Origin: JAWWPY01 sp963822825
Lineage (GTDB): Bacteria; Actinomycetota; Actinomycetes; Streptosporangiales; Streptosporangiaceae
Direction: 5' to 3'
NCBI GenBank assembly: GCA_963822825.1
Contig: CAWGIW010000011.1
Location: 124,001 to 188,000 of the forward strand
DNA: 64,000 bases
The position numbers were made by a program, and so were the translations under genes. Under the pieces are notes generated by a model. The model had not been told where the DNA came from and did no database searches. It was given only the letters and a program-made list of their open reading frames with translations. Numbering within the stretch: position 1 is the first letter of the stretch; each line of letters opens with the position of its first letter. Of this stretch, positions 9,441 through 19,351 are shown piece after piece.

Positions 9441-9524
9441 GGTGGAACCTCCCGCAGTCGCGGCTGGTGGCCGGGGCCCGGCCGCTGCCGCCCTAGATTA
9501 CCTCGGGGCGCTTCCGGCGTCACG

Positions 9525-10573
9525 TTACTCAGGGCGCCGGCTGACCAGGCCGCGCGGCCGCTTCAGGGTGATCTTCACGTTCGCCCCGGCGTCAGGTGGC
9601 ACCACGACTTCCTGCGTGGCCGGCACGCCCCCCGCGACCAGCGGCACGTCCACCGGCACGGTCCGCTTGATGAGCGCGAGCCCGATGGGCCCGAGTTCGT
9701 AGTGGCGGGCCGCCGACCCGACGAAGCCCACGGTGGCGTCCCCCGCGGTCACCGTGTCGCCGTGGCCCGGCAGCCGGTCATCGCTCCCGTCCAGGTGCAG
9801 GAACATCAGCCCGCCGGGGGGGATGGCCCAGGTTGTGGACCCGCGCCACCGTCTCCTGGCCGCGGTAGCAGCCCTTGCTGAGGTGGACCGCGGTCTCGAT
9901 CCAGCCGACCTCGTGCGGGATTGTCCGGTGGTCGGTGTCCAGCCCGAACCTCGGCCGTCGCGCGGCGATCCGCAACGCCTCGTAGGCCTGCATGCCCGCC
10001 AGCGCCACCCCGCGCTCCCGCAGCCCGGCCGCGGCCGCGGCGAGCCGGTCGCGGTCAACGATCACATCCATACCCAACGGGCTCCGCACGGTGATTGCCG
10101 TCCCGTCTGGCGGGTCGCCGGCATCCGGGCCCATCAGGGTGAGCACGGCATAGTGCGCCGGTAACGTCAGCGGGCTCGACCCGGAGCATGAACCGCATCG
10201 ACTCCAGGAATTCGAGCAGGGCCGCCGCGGAGCCGGGTTCCACGTGCAGCCAGACGGCCGTGCCGTCGTCGGCCAGGGTCAGGTGGTGCTCCACGTGGCC
10301 GTTCGGGCTGAGGATCAGCGCCTCGGCCGCGCTACCCGGGGCGAGGTGCTCCAGGTCCTGGGTGGTGAGGCTATGCAGCCAGGACAGCCGGTCCTGGCCG
10401 GTGATGCGGAGCACACCCCGGTGGGAGCGGTCCACTAGGCCTGAGAGAGCGCGAGGGCACGCTGCTCCGCGTAGGGATCGCCGTAGTGCGCGGCGACGCA
10501 GGCGTCCGCGGCCTTCAGCCGGGACGGCGCCCTGTGTCTCAAGTAGGGGGCTCGCGAGCAGCGGGGTCTTCAT
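9525..10573 (-). CDS. ygfZ: YgfZ/CAF17-type folate-binding protein (several frameshifts)
   Basis: A tetrahydrofolate-binding protein of the GcvT-like YgfZ family, involved in maintenance of certain Fe-S enzymes. The N-terminal part (MKTPLLASP, GLVDRSHRGVLRITG, SWLHSLTTQDLEHL, LILSPNGHVEHHL), the signature KGCYRGQETVARVHNLGHPP and the C-terminal barrel (VGFVGSAARHYELGPIGLALIKR) lie in three frames. Changes are near 10520 and 10445 (a compensating pair around VAAHYGDPYAEQRALAL), 10160, and 9826 at a run of seven G. The product would be about 349 residues. Such compensating shifts point to assembly errors. It lies 10 bases downstream of the Fur-family gene. Confidence 0.88.
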
Positions 10574-10583
10574 GCCAGCCAGG

Positions 10584-11075
10584 CTATTTGACATCTCCAC
10601 CCGTCCTGGACGGCAACGATTCCTGGGCCCGCACCGCACCCAGCCCGCCCGCACCTCGCCCAGCGGCGCGGCACTCCGCGCAGGTGCCGAACACGGTGAG
10701 ATGGCCGACGTCGGTCTCGAAGCCCTGGGTGTCCTTCAGCGCGGCGACGAGCGCGTTCACCGTGTCGGGCCCGACCTGGGTCACCCGGCCGCATTGCGAG
10801 CAGACGAGGTGGACATGCTCCGCTTCGGCCGCCAGGTGGTAGCGGGGAGCACCGTGCCCGAGGTGCGTGTGCGTCACCAGCCCGAGCTGCTCGAGGAGTT
10901 CCAGCGTGCGATAGATGGTCGAAATGTTCACACCCCGGGCGGTCAGCTGGACCTCCGCGCATATCGCCTCGGGGGTGGCGTGCTCCAGCTTGGTCACCGC
11001 CTCCAGCACCAGCTGGCGCTGCGGTGTGACCCGGTAACCGCGGGCCCGTAGCTCCTCGTCCCACGCCTGCGCCAT
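10584..11075 (-). CDS. Fur-family metalloregulator
   Basis: A 163-residue Fur-family repressor. The winged helix is at residues 8-70 (YRVTPQRQLVLEAV, STIYRTLELLEQLGLV). The metal-sensing domain has HLGHGAPRYHL, EHVHLVCSQCGRV and CAEC, so both CxxC pairs of the structural zinc site are present. The ATG at 11075 is preferred; an upstream in-frame ATG at 11222 would add an unrelated Arg/Gly-rich leader. The metal cannot be decided by eye; position beside ygfZ and near nitrobindin and DsrE genes resembles the Streptomyces nickel regulator Nur region, so Nur-like is my inference. Confidence 0.85.
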   Translation of the reverse strand: MAQAWDEELRARGYRVTPQRQLVLEAVTKLEHATPEAICAEVQLTARGVNISTIYRTLELLEQLGLVTHTHLGHGAPRYHLAAEAEHVHLVCSQCGRVTQVGPDTVNALVAALKDTQGFETDVGHLTVFGTCAECRAAGRGAGGLGAVRAQESLPSRTGGDVK

Positions 11076-12036
11076 GGGCCGAGAGTAACCCCGGTCCTGC
11101 TGTCGTTGGATCGGCGGGGCCACGCCCGCGCCGCGACACGTCCCGCCGTTACCCACTTGCCGTCCGGACGGTGCCTGACGTAACCTGCCGCCAACGCGGG
11201 AAAGGAGGTGGTCCAACAGCATGCATAGCAGTAGGACTCGCGAGGTGGCTGTCCGCTAGCCGCCGTCCCGCCGATGCACAATCCGTGGCGTATGCCGCGC
11301 AGTGCAAGTCATCGGTCCGGGCGTGGACCGGCATCGTCAGATGACCGGCACACGCGCCGCACGGCGGCCGGCGAATACTCGGCAGACACCGAACCCCCGG
11401 GCTGACCGGTCCGTCCAACCGGTCCCCGTGCGGCTCGCCCTCCGTTCCGCGGAGCGGCTGTGCCCGTCGCAGAGCCAATGTGCGGCGGCGCGTCAGTCAG
11501 CCCTGCCAGGGTGAGCCCACGAGAGCCGCCCCGGGGGTTTTTATTGCCCGTGGACCGGCATCCCGGCCGAGACACTCCCCCGTTCGCACCCCGCGCCCGC
11601 TTGCCCCCCAGGACGGCCGCTCGCGCCCCCGCCCGCTGCCCCGCCAAGCCGGCCCGCTCGCACGCCTGCCAGCCAGATTGCCGCACGAGCGACCGTGCCC
11701 ACATATGCCCACTAATCACTGCACAACAAAAGACATTTAGATAATCGCACCAGCGCCCTATTCAGATTCTTTCCCACATCAGCGCTGAATCCTTGCGCAA
11801 TTTTGTCTCCGGCTTCTTTAGCGCCCGCGTAGTGTAGGCGCGGCACATTGCCTAGCCGCAGGGATACTAAGTCCCGAAAAATACCTTTCCCGAGGCTCCA
11901 GGCCATGCGAGTCCAAGTGGTCAGCGGACCAAGGGCCGTGTGCGGAACTGGGCACATTAATTCCCGCCTGTCCCTCCCAGGGAATGCGGCCTGGGCCTAG
12001 CCGCCGGCCCGAGTCACCCGCATGAAAGGACGCCAG
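11076..12036. other. long intergenic region
   Basis: About 960 bases between the Fur-family gene and the secreted peptidase. Frames here look like shadows. An AT-richer stretch at 11700-11880 probably holds the promoter region for the peptidase. No tRNA, repeat array or recognised gene was seen. Confidence 0.5.
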
Positions 12037-12883
12037 ATGACGAAGTTCCACGTCGCCGGTTTCACCGTCGCGGCTCTGAGCCTCGTGCTTACGGCCAGTA
12101 CCTTTACCCCGCGGACCACGGCCACCGCCCGGGCAGGCGCCGTTGCCCCCTCCGTCGAGCCCGGGCAGCCGATGGTGCTGGCCAGCGGCTATCCCGCACC
12201 GGCGATCAATTCTGCGAACAACCCCGGCAGGATCAACTCAGCCAACTGGGCCGGATACGCGGCCGCCCGTCCGGGTACCGCGTTCCGGTATGTGCAGTGC
12301 AACATTCTTCGTGCCTTACGTGGATTGCACAAGCACACCGAATGCCTTCTCGTCTCACTGGGTCGGCCTCGACGGCCTTAACAGCCATACGGTCGAGCAA
12401 CTGGGCGTCGAGGCGGCCTGCGTTGGCGTGATCCCGGAATACTACGCATGGTACGAAATGTACCCAGGGAATGAATCGTCGGTCTTCTCAGTCAAGGCTG
12501 GTAACTCGATCATCGCGAGGGTGTTCTACAACGCGCGAGCCAAGGTGTTCGTGCTCGCGCTGGACGACACCACCACGGGCCAGCATTTCAGCCGGTCCCT
12601 GGCATGTGGGGCCGCATTGTGCTCGCGCTCCTCCGCACAGGTCATCAGCGAATCACCGGCCAGCGGCTCAGGGCAGGCCCTGCCGCTCGCCGACTACCGC
12701 GCGGCCAGTTTTTCCGGCGTCACGGTCACGGATTCGCGCGGCCACCGCGGCACGCTGAACTCGCACTGGTGGAACAAGTACCAGATCATCGAGGTCGGCG
12801 GCACCACCGGCAGCGTGGCCGGGCAGCCAACCTCCCTGTTCCAGGGCAAGGCATTTGACAACTACTGGTTCCGCGAGAACTGA
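12037..12883 (+). CDS. secreted G1-type glutamic endopeptidase (one frameshift)
   Basis: A secreted eqolisin-like (peptidase G1/A4) protein of about 281 residues. A signal peptide (MTKFHVAGFTVAALSLVLTA) is followed by INSANWAGYAA. After a one-base shift near 12290 the beta-sandwich continues: SSHWVGLDGLNSHTVEQLGVEA (candidate catalytic Gln), YYAWYEMYPG and SSAQVISESP (candidate catalytic Glu). Members cleave proteins at acidic pH with a Gln/Glu dyad. The ATG at 12037 is preferred over 12022 because AAAGGA sits 8 bases before it. It ends 22 bases inside the convergent nitrobindin gene. Family assignment is by motif recall. Confidence 0.85.
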
Positions 12884-13461
12884 CCCGGCCGCTTGAGCTG
12901 CGCGGACAGGTGTGGCTGCAGTGGCTGGCCGACCGCCGCCATATCGTAGGCCCACGCGAGGTCGGCGCCGACCATCCCGTAGAGCCGGTGCCCGGCCGTC
13001 ACCTCCTTGGCCGACGAAGTCCGCGCCACCACATCCGTGCTCATCTCGATCTTTGTCCCCGTCACTTCGCCAAGGTAGATCTCGGTGATCCCGGTCGGAT
13101 GCGCGAGCACCACTTCCAGCTGCCCATCCGGCCGCGGACGCCAGTATCCGGTCTCGATGGCCAGCGGGCGGCCCGGATGTCCCTCTTCGTCCAGCAGCCA
13201 GCTCCGGCTCGAATAGATCAGAAACGGCTTGCCGTTATGGCTGAACACGATTTCCTGGCCGAACTGGAAACTCTCGATCGTCGGATAGCCCCCGACGCCC
13301 GCACCTTCCCAGCGGCCCAGGAGGAAGAGCAATGGGGCCAGATCGGGGTGAGGCTGGGGCATGTCCCGCTCAGGTCCGCGGGCCTGGCCGGGATCCGGTG
13401 CCCGGCGCTGTTCAGCGGACTCATCTGGCCCGGACTCCGGGCTAGGCATCGGATGAGCCAT
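12862..13461 (-). CDS. nitrobindin / FABP-like heme-binding protein (peroxynitrite isomerase type)
   Basis: A 199-residue beta-barrel protein. Core motifs are HPDLAPLLFLLGRWEGAGVGGYPTI (with the GxWxGxG nitrobindin signature) and FSHNGKPFLIYSSRSW, ending with a C-terminal AVGQPLQPHLSAQL segment supplying the proximal histidine. Family members bind ferric heme and isomerise peroxynitrite. About 38 N-terminal residues are Pro/Glu-rich and poorly conserved. It overlaps the 43-residue membrane ORF upstream, so the two are probably co-transcribed. Confidence 0.9.
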   Translation of the reverse strand: MAHPMPSPESGPDESAEQRRAPDPGQARGPERDMPQPHPDLAPLLFLLGRWEGAGVGGYPTIESFQFGQEIVFSHNGKPFLIYSSRSWLLDEEGHPGRPLAIETGYWRPRPDGQLEVVLAHPTGITEIYLGEVTGTKIEMSTDVVARTSSAKEVTAGHRLYGMVGADLAWAYDMAAVGQPLQPHLSAQLKRPGQFSRNQ

Positions 13462-13573
13462 CGGAGCCGTCCCCGCGAGTAACCCGCAGCAGCCTCACCA
13501 CCAGGAAAACCGCCGATACTGTCACCGCGGCGAAGGCCACGACCAAGAGCGCTCCGCTCACCGTCCCTTGCAT
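13442..13573 (-). CDS. 43-residue single-pass membrane protein
   Basis: Starting at ATG 13573 (MQGTVSGALLVVAFAAVTVSA), the protein has one hydrophobic helix of about 22 residues and a short basic then acidic tail (LLRVTRGDGSDGSSDA). It overlaps the start of the nitrobindin gene by about 20 bases. I do not recognise a family. Single-helix proteins of this kind often accompany conserved actinobacterial genes, and the overlap suggests real translation. Confidence 0.55.
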   Translation of the reverse strand: MQGTVSGALLVVAFAAVTVSAVFLVVRLLRVTRGDGSDGSSDA

Positions 13574-13647
13574 ACACGGCAGTGTACGGACCAGTCCCCG
13601 GAAGCAGCGCCCGCCATGCCGACGACCCATCACGTTAGGCTGCGTCC

Positions 13648-14013
13648 ATGACAGCGCGAAGCCTCGTCGTCAAGATCACCGCTGGCAAGGATGACCCTGA
13701 GCGCTGCAGTCAGGCGTTCAGCGTCGCCGCCACCGCTGTGGTCAGCGGCGTCCGTACCTCGCTCTGGCTGGCCGGCGAAGCCGCCTGGTTTTCGCTGCCC
13801 GGCCGGGCCGCGGACTTCACCCTCCCGCATGCGCCTCCGCTGGCCGACCTGCTCCAGAGCATCCTGGCGGACGGCACGGTGACACTGTGCTCGCAGTGCG
13901 CCGCGCGGCGGGATATCACCCCGGAGGATGTCATCGAGGGGGTGCGCATCGCGGGCGCGCCGACGTTCGTCGCTGAAGTCTGCGCGGACGGCGCCCAGGC
14001 GCTGGTCTACTGA
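13648..14013 (+). CDS. DsrE/DsrF-like protein
   Basis: A 121-residue DsrE-fold protein: SLVVKITAGKDDPERCSQAFSVAATAVVSGV forms the first strand-helix unit. TLCSQCAARRDI carries the cysteine pair expected for sulfur handling, and FVAEVCADGAQALVY closes the fold. DsrE-type proteins relay sulfur or act as peroxiredoxin-like subunits; the partner is not evident. It is divergent from the nitrobindin operon and abuts gatD tail to tail. Confidence 0.85.
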   Translation: MTARSLVVKITAGKDDPERCSQAFSVAATAVVSGVRTSLWLAGEAAWFSLPGRAADFTLPHAPPLADLLQSILADGTVTLCSQCAARRDITPEDVIEGVRIAGAPTFVAEVCADGAQALVY

Positions 14014-14757
14014 TCAGACGGGAACGGCGGCGAGACGCTCTTCACGTAGCCGGACGACCCACTCCTCGTCGGCCGACGCCAGCGGCTGGAGCGGGCAGGC
14101 CACCCAGCTCAGCAAGAGATCGGCCAGGCCGGGGTTGCGGACGAGCGCTGGCCCGTGCAGGTAGGTGCCGAGGATCCGGCCCGCGTAGGCGCCCTCGGTC
14201 CCATCCCCGTTGCCGACCCCGGTGAGCACCCGCGCGAGCGGCGCGGCATCGGGCCCGAGCTTCGTCACTCCCTGGTGATTCTCGAACCCGCTGAGCCGGG
14301 GAACGCCGAGCCCGGAGTCAACGTCGGCGAGGATTTCCCCGACCCCGCGCCGCTGCCCGCGCCCGCTCCGGATGTCCAGGATCTCCAGGCCAGGCAAGGG
14401 CTGCCCGTCATCGCCGCTGAACTCCGCGCCGACCAGCTGGTAGCCGGCGCAGACGGCGAAGATGGCCGCGCCTCGGCTGGCCGCCGCGGCCAAGCCGCCG
14501 TCCGCCCGAAGCCGGCGAGCGGCGAGGATCTGCGGCAAATCCTCCCCGCCGCCCAGCAGGTACAGATCTCCCTCACGTGGCACCGGCTGATCGGCGTTCA
14601 CCAGCACGGATTCCACCTCCAAGCCCCGCAGCCGGGCGCGGCGCTCCAGGACCAGGAGATTTCCCCGGTCCCCGTACGTGCTGAGAAGGTCGGGATAGAC
14701 CCAGATCAGCCGGAGGGCGCTGGGTCCACGCGAGTCCGCGCGCCGGTGTGTTCCCAT
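14014..14757 (-). CDS. gatD: lipid II isoglutaminyl synthase, glutaminase subunit GatD
   Basis: A class I-type glutamine amidotransferase of 247 residues that supplies ammonia to MurT for amidation of D-glutamate in peptidoglycan. The nucleophile elbow is FAVCAGYQLVG, preceded by YLLGGGEDLPQIL. FENHQGVT and the histidine motif GTYLHGPALV follow. It starts 12 bases after murT on the same strand, the standard two-gene operon. The sequence resembles cobyric acid synthase glutaminase domains, but the murT context settles the role. Confidence 0.94.
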   Translation of the reverse strand: MGTHRRADSRGPSALRLIWVYPDLLSTYGDRGNLLVLERRARLRGLEVESVLVNADQPVPREGDLYLLGGGEDLPQILAARRLRADGGLAAAASRGAAIFAVCAGYQLVGAEFSGDDGQPLPGLEILDIRSGRGQRRGVGEILADVDSGLGVPRLSGFENHQGVTKLGPDAAPLARVLTGVGNGDGTEGAYAGRILGTYLHGPALVRNPGLADLLLSWVACPLQPLASADEEWVVRLREERLAAVPV

Positions 14758-14769
14758 CCGCTCACCCCC

Positions 14770-16011
14770 TCAGGCCGCCCGGCCGACAGCCGTCCGGATT
14801 TGCTGGAACGCCGTGTAATTGGCGATCACGTCGAGGCTGCCGCCGGTCACCCGGTCAACTACGTCGTCAATCCCCTCGGCCAGCTCGAACGACACCTCGT
14901 CGGCCTCGAGCCGGACCGCGAGATCCAGTCTGCGCTCGCCGGCCACGAAGACGCGGCGTCCCCGGAGGAGACGGTAGTCAACATCCCACAGCCAGGAGGT
15001 ATCGCGGCCGTCGGGTATCTGGGCGTTGACGGAAAGCAGGACCGGCACGGGTGGCGGGACGAGTACGTCGAACGCCTCCAGCCAGCCGGCGGGATTCTTG
15101 GCCAGCAGCAGCCGCACCTGACGGCCGCGCCGCCCTATCTGGGTGTAACGGCCGGCTACCGAAACCACCTCGCGGAGCCTCGGCAGGGCCTGCGCGGGGC
15201 CGACGCCGAAGACCTCGGCCACCGCCAGCGCGACCACCGCGTTGGACCGGTTGGCGCGCCCCGGCAGCGCGAGGAGCAGCTCGGTTACCTGGCCGAGGGA
15301 GTCAATGACGCTGTCGCCATCGAGCACCCACTTCGCTGGCGGCCGGGCGAAGTCGCATTCACCACAACGCCAGCCGAGGTCATCCCGGTTCAGATGAGAG
15401 CCGCACTGGGGGCAGCACCACGAGTCCTCGTGCCACCGCTGGCCCGCCGCCACCCAGGTCACCTGCGCGGCCCCGCTGGCCGCCCAGACGATCAGCGGGT
15501 CATCGGCATTGGCGACCACCCGGCAGTACGGGGCCGCGGCGAGCGCGTCCCGCCAGCGCCGGGCCAGCAGCCAGATTTCGGCCGCCCGGTCCATCTGGTC
15601 GCGGCTCAGGTTGAGCAGCGTCACAACCCGTGCCTTGGTCGCCTCCAGAACGGCCGGCATGTAGGCCTCGTCCACCTCCAGCACGGCGTACGGCGCGTCT
15701 GGGGCCTGGCCCAGCGCTGCGGTCAGCCCGGCCTCCATGTTGGCACCGAACGCGTTGGACGCCACCTCCTGGCCCAGCGCTGCGGTCAGCGCGGACGTAA
15801 TCAGCCGGGTGGTGGTCGTCTTGCCGTTCGTCCCGGTCACCAGCACGATCTGGCGATCCGCTGACAGCAGGGCGAGCAGCCCGGGTTCCACCCGCAAGCC
15901 GATGACCCCGCCGATCACCGACCCATCGCCGCGGCCCGCCAGCCGCGACATCCTGCCCGCCGCGCCACCAATGGTCGTGGCCAGCCGCGCCCGGATCGGA
16001 AGCTTGCCCAT
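14770..16011 (-). CDS. murT: lipid II isoglutaminyl synthase, ligase subunit MurT
   Basis: A Mur-ligase-type ATPase of 413 residues that activates the D-Glu alpha-carboxylate of lipid II for amidation. It shows the P-loop LVTGTNGKTTTTRLI near residue 55, NAFGANMEAGL, EVDEAYMP and LLNLSRDQMDR, plus a zinc-ribbon insertion (CPQCGSHL and CGECDF) typical of MurT. The C-terminal DUF1727 region has LLLAKNPAGW and WDVDYRLL. It forms an operon with gatD. The cell wall is therefore probably amidated. Confidence 0.95.
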   Translation of the reverse strand: MGKLPIRARLATTIGGAAGRMSRLAGRGDGSVIGGVIGLRVEPGLLALLSADRQIVLVTGTNGKTTTTRLITSALTAALGQEVASNAFGANMEAGLTAALGQAPDAPYAVLEVDEAYMPAVLEATKARVVTLLNLSRDQMDRAAEIWLLARRWRDALAAAPYCRVVANADDPLIVWAASGAAQVTWVAAGQRWHEDSWCCPQCGSHLNRDDLGWRCGECDFARPPAKWVLDGDSVIDSLGQVTELLLALPGRANRSNAVVALAVAEVFGVGPAQALPRLREVVSVAGRYTQIGRRGRQVRLLLAKNPAGWLEAFDVLVPPPVPVLLSVNAQIPDGRDTSWLWDVDYRLLRGRRVFVAGERRLDLAVRLEADEVSFELAEGIDDVVDRVTGGSLDVIANYTAFQQIRTAVGRAA

Positions 16012-16022
16012 GGGCGATGATG

Positions 16023-19000
16023 CTATCCGCCCACGGTGTCATGCTCGCATTCGTTCGGGCCGGCCGCCCATCGCTCGTGATCCGCGATGAATCTGCGCGG
16101 CCAGGACAGCACCACTTCCAGCCAGCCCGCGATCCCCATGGCTTCGGCGGCCCGGCGCACCTGGGTTTGCGCACCCACACCCACGAGCGCGCTCGCCAGG
16201 TCGTCGGTGAAGGCCCGCTGGTCGTCATCGCCGAGCAGGACGCTCCAGGCGGGCGCCCTGTTTCGCGCGAGCCCCATGGACAGCGGGTGGCGGCGCAGTG
16301 CCCGAAGCCGGTGCCCGACCCGCATGTCCGGCCAGTCCGCGATGCCGGGCAGGTCACAGTCGAGAGCTGGCGCCCGGTCCAGCGCGCCCGGCTCGCGGCC
16401 GCGCAGCGGGCACACCCGCTCGATCTCATGCAGCCAGCGGATCTGCGGGATGACCCAGCCGGGCCGGCTCGGCCGGCGCCCCATCCTGTCCCCCAGCAAG
16501 CGGAGCGCGACGGTGGCGACGCTCGCGGCCAGCCGCTGCGGATCGTAACTGGCCCGCACGGCCAGGGCGCGATTCCCGGTCACCCGGTCGAGGACCGTGG
16601 CCAGCAGGCACTCGCGCAGGCGCCCGTCGAGCCCCGCCCATCTGCGCTGCAACCCTAGGGGAACAACGGGAAAACCACGGTTGGTCAGGAAGGCCAGGAC
16701 CAGCGCCTCCACCCAGATCCGGAGCCAGGCGTCGCCGGTTGACCCGGATCCCGCGAGCAGGTCCGCCCGGCGGAGCTCGAGCAGCGTGCAGGCGCGCTCA
16801 GCGGCGCACCGCGGGCCGCAGGCCGCACTGCGCCGCCCCACAATCGGTGGCGGCGGGAACGGAGACGGCGGGAACGGAGACGGCGGGGCGCTGGCCGGGG
16901 CCGCTTCCCGGTCGCCCCCGAACGGCACCCGGATCCGCAGCGGCCGGTCCATGCCGTCCGCGAACACGGCGGCCACCCCCGGCTCCAGCGAGACCACCTG
17001 CCTGGACTGGGCGTCGTCGAGGTTCATGGCCGCCCCGACGATGTCACGGTCATCATGGGCAGGCAGCCGGTGGACCACCTTGAGCGCGGTGTTCTTCACC
17101 ACGTCGGGAACCAGCTTGGCCGGGATCTGCTCGGCGATCACGATCCCCTCGCCGTACGCACGGATCTCCGCGAGCATGCTCGCGAACAGTTCGACCGCGT
17201 GCGCGCTGGCCCGTCCTTCCCGGCCGGCCCGGAGAAGACGGTGCGCCTCCTCGATGACGATGACATGACGCAGCCCGTCACGGGAGCCCCGGCGGGCGCG
17301 CACCCGGAGGTGCTCGACGATCCTGATGATCAGCGTGCCCATCAGGAACGCCTTGTCCTCGTCGTTCGCGACGTCCTCGATGGCCAGCACCACATTTCGG
17401 CGGATCAGCTCGCCGATGTCGGCCGGGTGGCCGCCCTCGAAGAACCGGCCCGCGGACCCGGTGCGCAGGGAGCCGAGCCGCACGCCGACGAAGCCCCTGA
17501 CGTCAGCCTGGAGTTCGCTGCCGTACCCGACGTCCTCGATAACAGCGAGCGCCGCCCGCTGCAACTGGGCCAGCGTGGGGACGGCGGGCGGGGTCAGCGC
17601 TCCCGGTACCCCGCCGCCGGTGACGACGTCCCAGCCACTCGCCTCGTAGACGCGCTGCAGCGCCTGCGACATGATCTGCGGGAACGGCTCCTCCGCGTCA
17701 AAGGCGGCCATGAAGAGCGCCCGCACCATGTCAATGTGGGCCTGCACGGGGTACCCGGGCTCGGGCGCCAGCGGGTTGACCGACAGCGGCACGGCGCCAG
17801 GGTCAGATGGATTGATCACGGTAACCTGGCCCCCCCGGCCCCCCCGGCCCAGCCCGGCGATCCGTCCCGCCATCGCGGCGTACTCGGACTTGACCGGCTC
17901 GATCACGAGCCAGGGCAGCCCGGCTCGGGCAAGCTGCTCAAGCATGTGCCGCACGGTCTGCGACTTGCCGGAACCGGTCGCCCCCGTCACGAAGGCATGC
18001 CGGTTCAGGGTGGGTAACGGTACCCGGAAGACACCCACCGGCCGGTCCTGGCTGTCCAGGATCGCACCCAGCTCGATGACCTCGCCGTCCTGGTGTCCGG
18101 TCTCACTCGTCACGTCGAAGTACCCGGCGTCGAGCACGCGCAGCCCGGGTACCTCGCGGCGGGGTAACCCGGCGAGGGCGGCGAGCGCACCGGCGGTCAC
18201 CGTGAAGGGCGCGTGCGCACCGTCCCCGGCGTCCTGGACCTTCGCCATCAGCGCGTCGGCCAGGCACCGGCCGCCGTCGCCGCGGCGCGGCTGATAAGGA
18301 CTGCGCAGCCGGTACGGGTGGCGGCCGAGGTCCGCCGAGCCGACGAGCACCGGCGCCAGCAGGCCAAGTTCCCTGTCTGAGGCCGCCCCGGCGAGTACCC
18401 GGACGTTCCAGAGGCCTGCCTCACGGAACGTGTCCAGCTCGGCCAGGCGGCGTTGCGCACGCTCCACGTCGAAGCGAGATTGTTCTTCGTCATGGCTGCG
18501 GAGCACGTTCAGATGGGTACGCAGCTCGGCGACTTCCGCATCGATGAACCCGGTCGGCTCGGCGACCACCAGCCAGCCGAACGGCCTGTCCATGAGCGTC
18601 ACGAGCGTCGACTCGAACAGCGTTTCCGGCCTGCTCGGCGGACTGGTGTTCCCGGGGCCGGGTGCCGCCAGCGGCGGCGCCTGCCGACCGGGGCAGGGCG
18701 CCCAGACCATGCTGTCCAGGGCCGCGAGCCAGCCGTCCGAGACGGGCGCGCCCCGGGCTCCGCCGGGGAAAAGCAGTCCCAGCGGAAGGCCATGCGGGCG
18801 GGCGGCCGCTGCACCGGCACGGACGGCACCGGCACCGGCACCGGCACCGCAGGATCGGGCACCGCAGGATCCGGCACCGCGGAAGCAGAGAAGGCGACGC
18901 TGGGGATCCCGGCCGCGGCCAGCGGGCCCGCGTTGGTGATCAGCTCAAGCGGTGCGCCTCCGCCGCGCGACAGCCAGCCAATCGCGAACGGGCGGCCACG

Positions 19001-19135
19001 GCCGGCCGTGGAAAGGACCGCGGGCAGGATCGCGATGAAGTCCTCTTCCGCCGAAGTCGCCCGCCCGGGCGCTGCGATGGCCAGGACCCGGTACCAGGGC
19101 CCCGCGTCCCGTAAGAGATCTGGGATTGCCCGCAC
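16023..19135 (-). CDS. HerA/FtsK-type ATP-binding protein (DUF87-like; one frameshift)
   Basis: A P-loop ATPase of about 1036 residues. The N-terminal part (SAEEDFIAILPAVLSTAGRGRPFAIGW) is followed by a Pro/Val linker encoded by short GC repeats. Near 18790 the frame shifts into LLFPGGARGAPVSDGWLAALD. The ATPase core has Walker A FVTGATGSGKSQTV, Walker B HVIVIEEAHRLLRAG, sensor-like VIAEQIPAKL and an arginine-finger region KVVHRLPAHDDRD. A C-terminal domain of about 300 residues after PPSPFPPSPFPPP has no family I recognise. HerA-type hexamers pump or translocate nucleic acid or protein. It lies last in the GntR/VirD4-like cluster and ends just before murT. Confidence 0.82.
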
Positions 19136-19147
19136 GGTGTGTGCATA

Positions 19148-19300
19148 TCAGTCCCGCGACTCGCGCGGGGCCGGAATCGCATCTAGCGGTAGGCGTTCAG
19201 GCCAGTAACCGGAGACCTCGTCCAACCGGGTGACCGCATCTGGCGGCAGGTCGAGGAGAATCCCGCCAGGTTCCCACCGAATTGGGCGGCAGACGATCAC
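19148..19300 (-). CDS. 50-residue hypothetical ORF between the ATPase genes
   Basis: From GTG 19300 the sequence reads VIVCRPIRWEPGGILL and continues with TRLDEVSGYWPERLPL. It is acidic with well-spread residue use and no membrane segment. It fills the gap between the VirD4-like gene and the HerA-like gene on the same strand and ends 12 bases before the latter start. No family recognised. It might be a small partner, or the remains of a longer protein if an indel hides an upstream part. Confidence 0.4.
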   Translation of the reverse strand: MIVCRPIRWEPGGILLDLPPDAVTRLDEVSGYWPERLPLDAIPAPRESRD

Positions 19301-19351
19301 CAGGGCTCACTCATCCACTGGCCGGCGACTCTGCCGGAGCCTGCGAGAGTG

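Noticed and set aside
8000..9496. Plus-strand frame of 498 codons across proC and proline dehydrogenase
   Set aside because: Shadow of two well-supported minus-strand genes; no family motif and no ribosome site.
14155..15864. Long plus-strand open frame of 569 codons
   Set aside because: It is antisense to gatD and murT, both with complete motifs; high GC leaves opposite frames open.
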